Shown in pieces: positions 25,195-31,433 of a stretch of DNA of 31,433 nucleotides. This DNA is from JALXDT01 sp964634755 (lineage in GTDB: Bacteria > Acidobacteriota > Aminicenantia > JAMOAD01). The translations under genes and the position numbers were made by a program. The stretch spans positions 1 to 31,433 of the forward strand of contig CAZWJH010000020.1 in assembly GCA_964634755.1 (NCBI GenBank), written 5' to 3'. The notes under the pieces are model-generated. The model had not been told where the DNA came from, searched no databases, and saw nothing but the letters and a program-made list of their open reading frames with translations. Position 1 is the stretch's first letter. Each line of letters starts with the position of its first letter.

Positions 25195-26522
25195 TTACTT
25201 CCTCCCTCAACATAAAAGAATCTTATGTCTCTTACATTTGTATTTGTTTGCCCTGTGATAATAAGGGAATCTGTTTTTTTGAAAAAGGAGTAAGAATCAT
25301 TGTTATTTAAGTAAAATTGAGGTATCAGTTTTTCTCTCTTTATTTTTTCATAAATATTATTATCAATTACAGCTCCAGCTGCATCGGTAGGCCCATCTAT
25401 TCCGTCGGTTCCTCCACTTAAAAGGATGAATTTTGAGTTCAATCTCTGAAGCTCCAAAAGCATAGCTAACAAAAGCTCTGTGTTTCTGCCTCCCTTTCCT
25501 TTACCTTTAACAGTGACCGTTAATTCACCGCCTGTTAGAAGAACAACAGGAGGAGAGAAAGGGTTTGATGAGTTTGCTGTCTCTTTAATTATTGCTGAGT
25601 AGAGTTTTGCCACTTCTTTTGCTTCTCCGGAATCATTTGAAGTTAGTATAAGAGTTTTGAATCCATTTTTCTTAAATAATTCTTCAGCTTTTTTTAGTGT
25701 ATAGTATGTGTTTCCAAGAACAATTACTTTACTGTTTTTAAAAACTTCGGAATCTGGTTTTTCAGTTTCCTCAATTTCTCCTTTTATTCCTTTTTTAAGA
25801 TAATGCAAAACATTTTCCGGGATTTTATCTTCAATTTTATACTTTTTTAAAATTGAGAGGCAATCATCAAAAGTACTTAGATCAGGTACAGTAGGGCCTG
25901 AGCCAATATCTTCGGGATCATCATCCTGAACATCCGAAATTGCTATTGTAATTAGAGTTGCAGGGTATATCTTCTTTGCTAATTTCCCACCTTTGAGAGC
26001 GGATAGATGTTTTCGTATGGTATTCAATTCCTTTATGTTTGCTCCTGCATTCATTACTGTTTTTGTTGTTTCTCTCATTTCTTTTAGTGAAACACCCTCC
26101 GCAGGGAGTGTCATCAAAGCGGATGCTCCTCCAGATATCAAAAAGAAAACCAAATCATTATTAGAAATACTTTTATCTACAAACTCAAGCACTTCTTTTC
26201 CCGCATTCAGACTCTTCTCATCAGGATATGGATGGGACCCGTAAGCAATTTTTATATTCTTAATAGGATTATCTACCTTTTTAAGGTTCACCGAAATACC
26301 CTTTTCAATCCTACTACCCAAAACATTAAAAAGAGCCTCTGTCATTGGATATGCAGCTTTGCCCACTGAAAGAACCTTTATGCTTTTAAACTTTTTTAAA
26401 TCAATATTTAAATCTCTTAAATTTAAAATATCACCTTCTATCCTTATGTTCTCCCTGAACAAGTTTTCTGGATATACACTTTCAAGGGATTTTTTAAAAA
26501 TTTCCACAAACAATTTCTTCAT
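25191..26522 (-). CDS. Glycerate 2-kinase, class II (MOFRL family)
   Basis: The enzyme phosphorylates D-glycerate to 2-phosphoglycerate, feeding glycolysis from serine or hydroxypyruvate metabolism. The protein is 443 residues, typical of the family. The N-terminal DUF4147 domain holds Lys55 (SVGKAAYPM), SGGASAL (130-136), the RKHLSALKGGKLA block (170-182) and GSGPTVPD (207-214). The C-terminal MOFRL domain has LLTGGELTVTV, GGRNTELLLA and GGTDGIDGPTDAAGA. All key motifs are present. It overlaps dcd upstream and the lipoprotein downstream by 4 nt each (ATGA). A role in salvage alongside dCTP deaminase is not obvious; the operon looks mixed. Confidence 0.93.
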   Translation of the reverse strand: MKKLFVEIFKKSLESVYPENLFRENIRIEGDILNLRDLNIDLKKFKSIKVLSVGKAAYPMTEALFNVLGSRIEKGISVNLKKVDNPIKNIKIAYGSHPYPDEKSLNAGKEVLEFVDKSISNNDLVFFLISGGASALMTLPAEGVSLKEMRETTKTVMNAGANIKELNTIRKHLSALKGGKLAKKIYPATLITIAISDVQDDDPEDIGSGPTVPDLSTFDDCLSILKKYKIEDKIPENVLHYLKKGIKGEIEETEKPDSEVFKNSKVIVLGNTYYTLKKAEELFKKNGFKTLILTSNDSGEAKEVAKLYSAIIKETANSSNPFSPPVVLLTGGELTVTVKGKGKGGRNTELLLAMLLELQRLNSKFILLSGGTDGIDGPTDAAGAVIDNNIYEKIKREKLIPQFYLNNNDSYSFFKKTDSLIITGQTNTNVRDIRFFYVEGGSK

Positions 26523-27067
26523 TTTATCTTTGATACTGTTATTTTCTTCTGAGCCTGATATTTACCCTTTTTATCCTTATAAGAAGTTTTACAGATATTT
26601 TCAGCTTTGTAAAAAACCAATTGAGCAATTCCTTCAAATGCATACAATTTTACAGGATAGGGAGAAAGGTTTGCTATGCTTATTGTAAGATATCCCTCCC
26701 ATTCTGGTTCAAGTGGAGTTACATTTACAAAAATTCCAGAACGGGCAAGCGTACTCTTTCCAAAGCTTATTCCAAGTATATTTTTTGGTATTCTAAAGTA
26801 CTCATAACTTTTCGCAAGAATAAAGGAATTGGGTTTCACTTCAAGAATTTTTGTCTTTATTGGAGCAAAAAGATTATCCGGCACATTCTTGGGATCTAAA
26901 ACACCTTTGAATTCAGAATCTGGAACCAAAAATTCATCTGCAATTCTGTAATCATATCCGTAAGAGGAAAGTCCGAAACTTATCACTTTTCCTACGGACT
27001 TCCCATCAAATGGATCTATCATTCCCTTTTCAACAGCAAGTTTTTCTATTTCAAAATCTGCAAGCAT
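26519..27067 (-). CDS. dcd: dCTP deaminase-like protein, catalytic Glu replaced by Ser
   Basis: dCTP deaminase converts dCTP to dUTP, supplying dTTP synthesis. This 182-residue protein has the family blocks GLSSYGYDYRIADEF (32-46), SFGKSTLARSGIFVNVTP (101-118) with Ser105 and Arg109, EWEGYLTISIANLSP (122-136), and a YKDKKGKYQAQ C-terminal motif. In E. coli Dcd the catalytic Glu138 sits in IVLEF, and in the close clade the stretch reads YVTLEFSN. Here the equivalent codon is AGC, Ser130. The deaminase activity may be lost or altered. The gene is first in its operon with a promoter a few nt from ATG 27067 and no Shine-Dalgarno. The family is certain, the activity is not. Confidence 0.85.
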   Translation of the reverse strand: MLADFEIEKLAVEKGMIDPFDGKSVGKVISFGLSSYGYDYRIADEFLVPDSEFKGVLDPKNVPDNLFAPIKTKILEVKPNSFILAKSYEYFRIPKNILGISFGKSTLARSGIFVNVTPLEPEWEGYLTISIANLSPYPVKLYAFEGIAQLVFYKAENICKTSYKDKKGKYQAQKKITVSKIK

Positions 27068-27101
27068 AAAAGATTATACATCTTAATGGAAGCCTGTTCA
27101 A
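27065..27101 (-). promoter_or_regulatory. Leaderless promoter of the dcd operon
   Basis: On the minus strand, TTGAAC (27096-27101) and a consensus TATAAT (27073-27078) are separated by 17 nt. Five nt (CTTTT) lead to ATG 27067-27065, so RNA would begin at or one to two bases into the start codon. No Shine-Dalgarno is present. It would serve dcd, glycerate kinase, the lipoprotein, DUF1232, the epimerase and the SagB-type gene. Confidence 0.6.
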
Positions 27102-27115
27102 TAAAAGGGGATTAA

Positions 27116-27880
27116 TCATTTTCCTTTTTTTATCTTTTCCCATTCCTCATTTAGTTCTTTTAATGATTTTTGATTATAATTTTCTGTGTTTTCTATTAAC
27201 TTTAAAAATCTTTCGGAAAACTTTTTGTTTGCCTTCTTTAAAGCGATTTCAGGATTTACATTGAGTTTTCTTGCAAGATTAACTATTGTAAAAAGAAGAT
27301 CTCCTATTTCCTCTTCAATATCTTTTGAATCTTTCTTGTTAATTGCTGTTTTTATTTCCCCTATCTCTTCATCTATCTTTTCAAAAACATCTTCAGGCTT
27401 TCCCCAATCAAAGTTCATTTTTGCAGCTTTTAAGGAAATTTTAAGACTTTCCAAAAGTGCAGGAAATTTTTCATACTTTTTAAAATCTATCTTTTTTTCT
27501 TTTCCTCTGTTTTTTACACTGTCCCAACTTGCTTTTGCCTCTTCGGGGGTATTTACTTTTATATTTCCAAATACATGGGGATGTCTTTCAATAAGTTTTT
27601 TTGATAAAGCATTTAGAACATCATAGATATTAAACTTCCCTTTTTCTTTCATTAATTGTGAAACAAAAACAGATTGGAGCAAAAGGTCTCCTGCTTCTTC
27701 CTTTATGTTTTCGATATCCTCTTTTCTCATAGCATCTACAAGTTCGTATGCCTCTTCAATTATATTATCCCTGAGATTGAAAAGATTGCGGGATCTATCC
27801 CACGGGCAACCTTTTTCTGACCTCAATATTTCCATTATTTCCACGATTCTTTTAAATGGTTCTTTGTTTTTTACCTTCAT
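27116..27880 (-). CDS. mazG: MazG nucleoside triphosphate pyrophosphohydrolase
   Basis: MazG hydrolyses NTPs and dNTPs to monophosphates and removes aberrant nucleotides. The protein is 254 residues with two MazG domains. The first is about 12-118, with GCPWDRSRNLFNL (24-36), EEAYELVDAM (42-51) and EEAGDLLLQ (61-69). The second is about 155-240, with DEEIGEIKTAI and EEEIGDLLFTIVNLARKLN. The EExxE/ExxD metal-binding sets are present in both. It overlaps the thioesterase gene by 29 nt and its Shine-Dalgarno is weak (AGAAG), so coupling is likely. It is last in the operon of PP2C, rnc, cupin and thioesterase. Confidence 0.93.
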   Translation of the reverse strand: MKVKNKEPFKRIVEIMEILRSEKGCPWDRSRNLFNLRDNIIEEAYELVDAMRKEDIENIKEEAGDLLLQSVFVSQLMKEKGKFNIYDVLNALSKKLIERHPHVFGNIKVNTPEEAKASWDSVKNRGKEKKIDFKKYEKFPALLESLKISLKAAKMNFDWGKPEDVFEKIDEEIGEIKTAINKKDSKDIEEEIGDLLFTIVNLARKLNVNPEIALKKANKKFSERFLKLIENTENYNQKSLKELNEEWEKIKKGK

Positions 27881-28280
27881 TCCACTTCTCTATTAATTTT
27901 CTCATTTTTTCGGGAACTTTTGCAGGTTTGCCTGTTTTTTCATTCAAAAAAGCTCCGATTTGAAGAGCATCTGCAACTAAAATCCCTTCATTTTTGTAAA
28001 ATTCCGCTGTTAAATAAAACTTTGGTCCCTTTATACCTGAAATCCACATTTTTCCTATTACTTTATCAAGAAGAATAACACTTTTTTTGTAATTTATTTC
28101 TGTTCGCACAATAACAGGAACTACTTCTTTCATCAGTCTTTCCCATCCATAGTGAATCCTCATCATCTCAAACCTAAGATCCTCAAGCCACTTTATGTAA
28201 ACCTGATTGCTTACTATACCTGCATAATCAATTTCATAAGTTTTGGGGATAAAGGTAATTTCCGTAATAAATGTTTTCAT
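27852..28280 (-). CDS. 4HBT (YbgC-like) acyl-CoA thioesterase
   Basis: This 142-residue hot-dog-fold protein of the 4-hydroxybenzoyl-CoA thioesterase group hydrolyses acyl-CoA esters. The N-terminal YEIDYAGIVSNQVYIKWLED segment (about 15-34) matches the YbgC-type TDxxGVVYHxxYLRWxE motif, with Asp18 in the catalytic place. A short basic tail follows. Length is normal. The Shine-Dalgarno GAGGTG lies 6-7 nt before the ATG. It is between the cupin and MazG genes. Its actual acyl substrate is unknown. Confidence 0.8.
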   Translation of the reverse strand: MKTFITEITFIPKTYEIDYAGIVSNQVYIKWLEDLRFEMMRIHYGWERLMKEVVPVIVRTEINYKKSVILLDKVIGKMWISGIKGPKFYLTAEFYKNEGILVADALQIGAFLNEKTGKPAKVPEKMRKLIEKWNEGKKQRTI

Positions 28281-28306
28281 TAAAACACCTCATGGAAAAC
28301 TATTTT

Positions 28307-28648
28307 TTAATAGTCTCTTTTGGGAATTACACAGATAAACCTCAAAAGAGAATCCCCGTTATTTACGAACTGATGCATTTCATTCGGAGGAACAAAGAGT
28401 ATCTCATTTTTTTTGAATTCAATATTGCCATCTTCCGTTTTAAGATATCCTTTCCCTTCAAGAATAAAAGCTTCATGTTCCCAGTCATGCTTATGATAGG
28501 GAGTGCTTCCTCCGGGCTCTACATCAAAAATTCTGAAGTAAAAATTCGGCACATTATCATTTGGACCTAACATCCATCTAATGTAAGTTTTTTCAGCTGT
28601 TTCTACTTTTTCTTTTTTTACTTCATTAAGGCTTTTTTTTATAAACAT
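28307..28648 (-). CDS. Cupin-domain protein
   Basis: This 113-residue single-domain cupin has a metal site formed by His52, His54 and His58 in the HKHDWEHEAFILEGKG motif (52-67) and His92 in MHQFVN, the usual second motif. Proteins of this kind are small metal-binding enzymes or sugar/effector-binding regulators. No catalytic specificity can be read. The start has a strong Shine-Dalgarno (AGGAGGTAA). It sits in a compact operon between rnc and the thioesterase gene. The fold call is firm. Confidence 0.82.
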   Translation of the reverse strand: MFIKKSLNEVKKEKVETAEKTYIRWMLGPNDNVPNFYFRIFDVEPGGSTPYHKHDWEHEAFILEGKGYLKTEDGNIEFKKNEILFVPPNEMHQFVNNGDSLLRFICVIPKRDY

Positions 28649-28658
28649 CTGTTACCTC

Positions 28659-29393
28659 CTAATCTAAAATTTCTATAAAAAAATCATCAAAATCCACAAT
28701 GTTTTTCTTCGGGAAAAGGGAAAAAAGATAAGATTTTGCAGCTGCTTGCTCAGCCTCTTTTTTTGTTTTTCCCTGCCCTTTTATTAAAATTTCATTGTTA
28801 ACACCTATCATAGCCACTTTGAATATTTTATTGTGTTCTGGACCAATCTCCTCTTCAACGACATAAACAGGAGCTTTTTTCCATATCTTCTGGAAAAGCT
28901 CCTGAACTTCCGACTTATAATCATTGATTTTTATCTTCTTTCCTCTGAAAGCCGTAAAAATCCTTTCGAAAAACCCTTTTAAAAAACTATCTACCGATTC
29001 AACTCCCCCATCAAGATAAACTGCTGCCACAAGAGCTTCAAATGCTGATGATGTAATATTTACTTTCTCACCTCCTTTATCCTGCTTTTCTCCTTTCCCG
29101 AGGTATAAAAAATCCCCGAGTTTTATCTGCTTAGAAAGCTCAAAAAGATATTTCCTTGATGATAAAATTGCTTTTAGCTTACTTAAATCTCCTTCTCTCA
29201 TATCTGGAAATAGTTTTACTAACTCTTTTGAAAGATAGAAACCTATAATAGAATCTCCTAAAAATTCAAAAACTTCATTGCTTTCACCTGTTTTGCTAAC
29301 ATAAGATGTGTGGGAGAGGGCTTTTTTCAGCAGATTGATGTTTTTAAACCTATAGTTTATGATTTCTTCAAATTTCTTCAGTTTTTTATCCAT
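28659..29393 (-). CDS. rnc: Ribonuclease III
   Basis: RNase III cleaves double-stranded RNA, including rRNA precursors. The protein is 244 residues: an endonuclease domain (about 5-150) and a double-stranded RNA-binding domain (about 165-232, with GQGKTKKEAEQAAAKSYLF). The signature NEVFEFLGDS (39-48) holds Glu40, Glu43 and Asp47, and Glu67 sits in REGDLS. In the last active-site block, NITSSAFEALVAAVYLD, Glu119 is kept, but the residue matching E. coli Asp114 is Ser116, encoded by TCA. Asp is usual and Asn occurs in other enzymes, so activity may be altered. The start overlaps the PP2C gene by 8 nt, with AAGGAA as Shine-Dalgarno. Length and order of domains are normal. Confidence 0.93.
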   Translation of the reverse strand: MDKKLKKFEEIINYRFKNINLLKKALSHTSYVSKTGESNEVFEFLGDSIIGFYLSKELVKLFPDMREGDLSKLKAILSSRKYLFELSKQIKLGDFLYLGKGEKQDKGGEKVNITSSAFEALVAAVYLDGGVESVDSFLKGFFERIFTAFRGKKIKINDYKSEVQELFQKIWKKAPVYVVEEEIGPEHNKIFKVAMIGVNNEILIKGQGKTKKEAEQAAAKSYLFSLFPKKNIVDFDDFFIEILD

Positions 29394-31251
29394 AGTGATT
29401 CCTTATTATCAAAATTGTAATATCGTCATCAATATAATTATTCCCAATAAATGAATATACTTCTTCCTTTATTGTTCTTTTAAAATCTTTTACATTGTCT
29501 ATATCTTCATTTTCAAACATAGAAACAATTCTTTTAGCTCCATATATCTTCCCCTCTTCATCCTGCATTTCAGATAGCCCATCAGTGTAAAAAACAATCG
29601 TTTCTCCTACTTGAAGTTTTACTACTTTTTCTTCAATGTGTTCTTTAATACTTTCCCTTATTCCCAAAGCAATTCCTTCTGAAAAAATCTCTTCAACCTC
29701 TTGTGAGGTGGAAACTTTAATGGGAAGCGGATGACCGCATCTGACATATCTTAATTCATTTTTTGAAATATCCAGATATCCTATGATTGCAGTAACAAAG
29801 CTTATTTTTTCTATTGAATTATGGATTATGTGGTTTATTTCTTCCACTATCTCTTTAAGTTCTTTAGCGGAGTGAGCAATACTTCTTATAATTCCCTTAA
29901 TTTCAGCCATATAAAAAGCTGCGGGCATTCCTTTACCTGCAACATCAGCTATAGAGAAAAATATTCTCTCTTCCTCTTTAAAATAATCATAATAATCTCC
30001 CCCTACTTCCTGAGCTGTTATTGATAGTCCGGAAAGTATTAAATTACCAGCTCTCAAATCATCTGCGGGTAATAATTTCTTCTGCATTTTCGTAGCAAGT
30101 TCAAGCTCTCTTTTCAATCTTTCCTTTTCTTTCTCTTCCTTAAGAAGCTGCTCAATACTTTCTGCCATTGAATTAAATGAATTTGCCACTTCCCCAAGTT
30201 GGTCGGAGGGTATTTTTGTAATTCTGTACCTGAAATTCTTCTCAATTAATTTTTTCGTACCAACATATAAATTTGATATGGAAGATGTTATGCTTTTGGC
30301 AAGAATTATCCCCAAAATAAATGAAAGAAGGTACAAAAATGACAAAATTACAGTAATTGAGAGAAAAATGAAAAGTAATGCCTTTTGGGATTCTAAAAGT
30401 GTACCTGAGAGAAGTGTTGTTTTAAACTTTTGCTTTGCCAATCTTATATCAAAGGAAAGAATTATGATTGCCGTATTAATGTCAACTTTTTCTAAGTTTA
30501 TTACCTTTACTATATTTATCCACTTAAATTTCAAGAGCTTTGAGAGTTTGCTTTCTTTTTCCCATGAAGCTTTCAAAGGAGTTTTTAATTCTAAAATTGT
30601 TTTTGCTTTTTCAAGATCAGTATTGTTTAATGTGTTTTTATTTAAGTTTAATCTTTTTATTATGAAGGTTGATTTCCACAAGGTAGCTTCTCTTATTCTG
30701 TCCAAAGTTTCCTTAGATATCCTCCATATGTAAATATCTTTTTGGTTATAATAATAAAGGAAAATAGATGGTTCTTTTTTATCTCCTCTATAAATCAAGA
30801 ATCCTTTTCTTAAATCTTTTTTATCCTTTTTCTCCCATTGTAAAAGAAGTTTCTTAAACCCTTCTATTTTATTTTTATCCTTAATCTTTATGATGTTAAG
30901 TCTTTTTGCATAATCTTCTCTGTTTAAATTAACCACCCTTTCCAAAAAATTCAGCCTGTTCTGGAGAGTATTAGTGAAGATATAATTGCCATATTCTCCA
31001 AAAAGAAAACTTACGAGAAAGTATGAGAGAAAAATAAAGAGAATAAGAGGAATTATTGCTACAAAGAAGTATGAAAGAATTAGTTTATTCCTGATTTTCC
31101 ATAGTATTTTTTTCAAAATAAAAGAGAATATTTTCACAAAAAGATAAATAGAAATCAAAATAATTGAGAGTTGCAAAGCGTCTTTAAATGGAAGAAAGAA
31201 AAAAAGAAGAATTAATAATGAGATAGCTAATATACCAAGCAGTTTTTTCAC
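29386..31251 (-). CDS. Membrane PP2C (SpoIIE/RsbU-type) phosphatase with HAMP domain
   Basis: This 621-residue serine phosphatase is likely a sensor that controls a partner-switch (anti-sigma antagonist) pathway. Two N-terminal helices (about 8-22 and 26-48) precede TM (58-84), an extracytoplasmic region (about 85-289) and TM (290-318). HAMP (about 318-370), a coiled linker (about 370-400) and the PP2C/SpoIIE domain (405-619) follow. Metal residues are seen as Asp419 (VGGDYYD), Asp436 (IADVAGKGMPAA), Asp557 (FYTDGLSE) and Asp609 (DDDITIL). The start is GTG at 31251, because a promoter -10 ends 6 nt upstream and no better start exists. No anti-sigma, STAS or sigma gene is in the window. It heads the operon with rnc, cupin, thioesterase and mazG. 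Confidence 0.9.
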   Translation of the reverse strand: MKKLLGILAISLLILLFFFLPFKDALQLSIILISIYLFVKIFSFILKKILWKIRNKLILSYFFVAIIPLILFIFLSYFLVSFLFGEYGNYIFTNTLQNRLNFLERVVNLNREDYAKRLNIIKIKDKNKIEGFKKLLLQWEKKDKKDLRKGFLIYRGDKKEPSIFLYYYNQKDIYIWRISKETLDRIREATLWKSTFIIKRLNLNKNTLNNTDLEKAKTILELKTPLKASWEKESKLSKLLKFKWINIVKVINLEKVDINTAIIILSFDIRLAKQKFKTTLLSGTLLESQKALLFIFLSITVILSFLYLLSFILGIILAKSITSSISNLYVGTKKLIEKNFRYRITKIPSDQLGEVANSFNSMAESIEQLLKEEKEKERLKRELELATKMQKKLLPADDLRAGNLILSGLSITAQEVGGDYYDYFKEEERIFFSIADVAGKGMPAAFYMAEIKGIIRSIAHSAKELKEIVEEINHIIHNSIEKISFVTAIIGYLDISKNELRYVRCGHPLPIKVSTSQEVEEIFSEGIALGIRESIKEHIEEKVVKLQVGETIVFYTDGLSEMQDEEGKIYGAKRIVSMFENEDIDNVKDFKRTIKEEVYSFIGNNYIDDDITILIIRNHYG

Positions 31252-31286
31252 TTAAATATTCTATCTTTTTTTAGGTTTATATTCAA
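31249..31286 (-). promoter_or_regulatory. Leaderless promoter of the PP2C operon
   Basis: On the minus strand, TTGAAT (31281-31286) and TAGAAT (31258-31263) are separated by 17 nt. Six nt (31252-31257) precede the GTG (31251-31249), so the expected +1 is the G of GTG. No Shine-Dalgarno is present. Confidence 0.6.
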
Positions 31287-31343
31287 GAAAATCCTGTGTT
31301 TGTTTGCAAAAATTAAAGCTTCGTAAAATTAACTTTTCTTCAT

Positions 31344-31388
31344 TTGCACATTATTTTGTTTATTGTTAAAATTAATTTTTATAAGGAG
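31344..31388 (+). promoter_or_regulatory. Promoter and Shine-Dalgarno of the right-edge gene
   Basis: TTGCAC (31344-31349) and TAAAAT (31367-31372) are 17 nt apart. RNA from about 31379 would carry AAGGAG (31383-31388), 13 nt before the ATG at 31402, a long spacing. The promoter is divergent from that of the PP2C operon. Confidence 0.45.
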
Positions 31389-31401
31389 TCAACTATAAGG
31401 A

Positions 31402-31433
31402 ATGAAAGAGCGGGTTGAATTTTTGATTTTTAG
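31402..31433 (+). CDS. Partial CDS running off the right edge
   Basis: An ATG at 31402 opens a frame of about ten codons (MKERVEFLIF) that continues past the window. It is preceded by AAGGAG and a plausible promoter. The sequence is too short to identify. The start codon could also lie further downstream. Confidence 0.4.
   Translation, partial: MKERVEFLIF

Noticed and set aside
27186..27626. 146-residue open frame on the + strand
   Set aside because: It lies wholly opposite mazG, lacks a Shine-Dalgarno, and its Phe/Ser-rich composition is that of an antisense shadow of Lys/Glu-rich coding sequence.
30278..30733. 151-residue open frame on the + strand
   Set aside because: It is antisense to the PP2C phosphatase gene, without start signals or recognisable motifs.
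1..31433. CRISPR arrays, tRNA or rRNA genes, IS elements and prophage genes
   Set aside because: No regularly spaced repeats, cloverleaf candidates, transposase motifs or terminal inverted repeats were noticed. Gene-free gaps are all at most about 150 nt.

Overview
The window is AT-rich (roughly one third G+C by eye) and almost fully coding: 25 complete protein genes and the first codons of one more at the right edge. It comes from a diderm bacterium. It encodes outer-membrane beta-barrel proteins, a DUF5916 protein and five lipobox-bearing proteins, beside bacterial housekeeping genes (leuS, rnr, rnc, ybeY, phoH). Proteins are rich in Lys, Glu and Ile and poor in Gln, and Arg is mostly AGA/AGG, which would suit a thermophile or simply the low G+C. 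The gene families would fit an Acidobacteriota/Aminicenantes-like or related deep-branching diderm lineage, but nothing here fixes the phylum. I see no insertion sequence, prophage, CRISPR array, tRNA or rRNA.

Layout. (1) 56-5306 (+): an OPT-family oligopeptide transporter, a strong terminator, then a membrane histidine kinase overlapping a peptide-binding lipoprotein. (2) 5351-8091 (+): RNase R coupled to a flavodoxin-fold reductase with a cysteine cluster. (3) 8164-12978 (+): phoH - pgpH (c-di-AMP phosphodiesterase) - ybeY - CorC/HlyC-type CBS protein, each gene overlapping the next. (4) 17774-12975 (-): a CDF metal transporter, a TPR lipoprotein, a second lipoprotein, and a 946-residue protease/beta-propeller/outer-membrane-barrel fusion. 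(5) 17923-20103 (+): a DUF5916 outer-membrane protein. (6) 20234-22711 (+): leucyl-tRNA synthetase. (7) 27067-22712 (-): dCTP deaminase-like protein, glycerate 2-kinase, small lipoprotein, DUF1232 membrane protein, GalE-like epimerase, SagB-type nitroreductase. (8) 31251-27116 (-): PP2C/SpoIIE phosphatase, RNase III, cupin, 4HBT thioesterase, MazG. A new + strand gene begins at 31402.

Together the genes cover RNA processing and decay (RNase R, RNase III, YbeY, PhoH), nucleotide-pool upkeep (dCTP deaminase-like protein, MazG), c-di-AMP and phosphatase signalling, and envelope functions. The most interesting pattern is transcriptional. Several genes with no Shine-Dalgarno sequence have a sigma70-like promoter placed so that RNA would start at or next to the start codon (17774, 27067, 31251, probably 5351). 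Most leadered genes have a clear purine-rich Shine-Dalgarno. Other points are the OPT/sensor-kinase/binding-protein group, the CDF-to-barrel envelope operon, and Ser in place of a conserved acidic residue in both the dCTP deaminase-like protein and RNase III.
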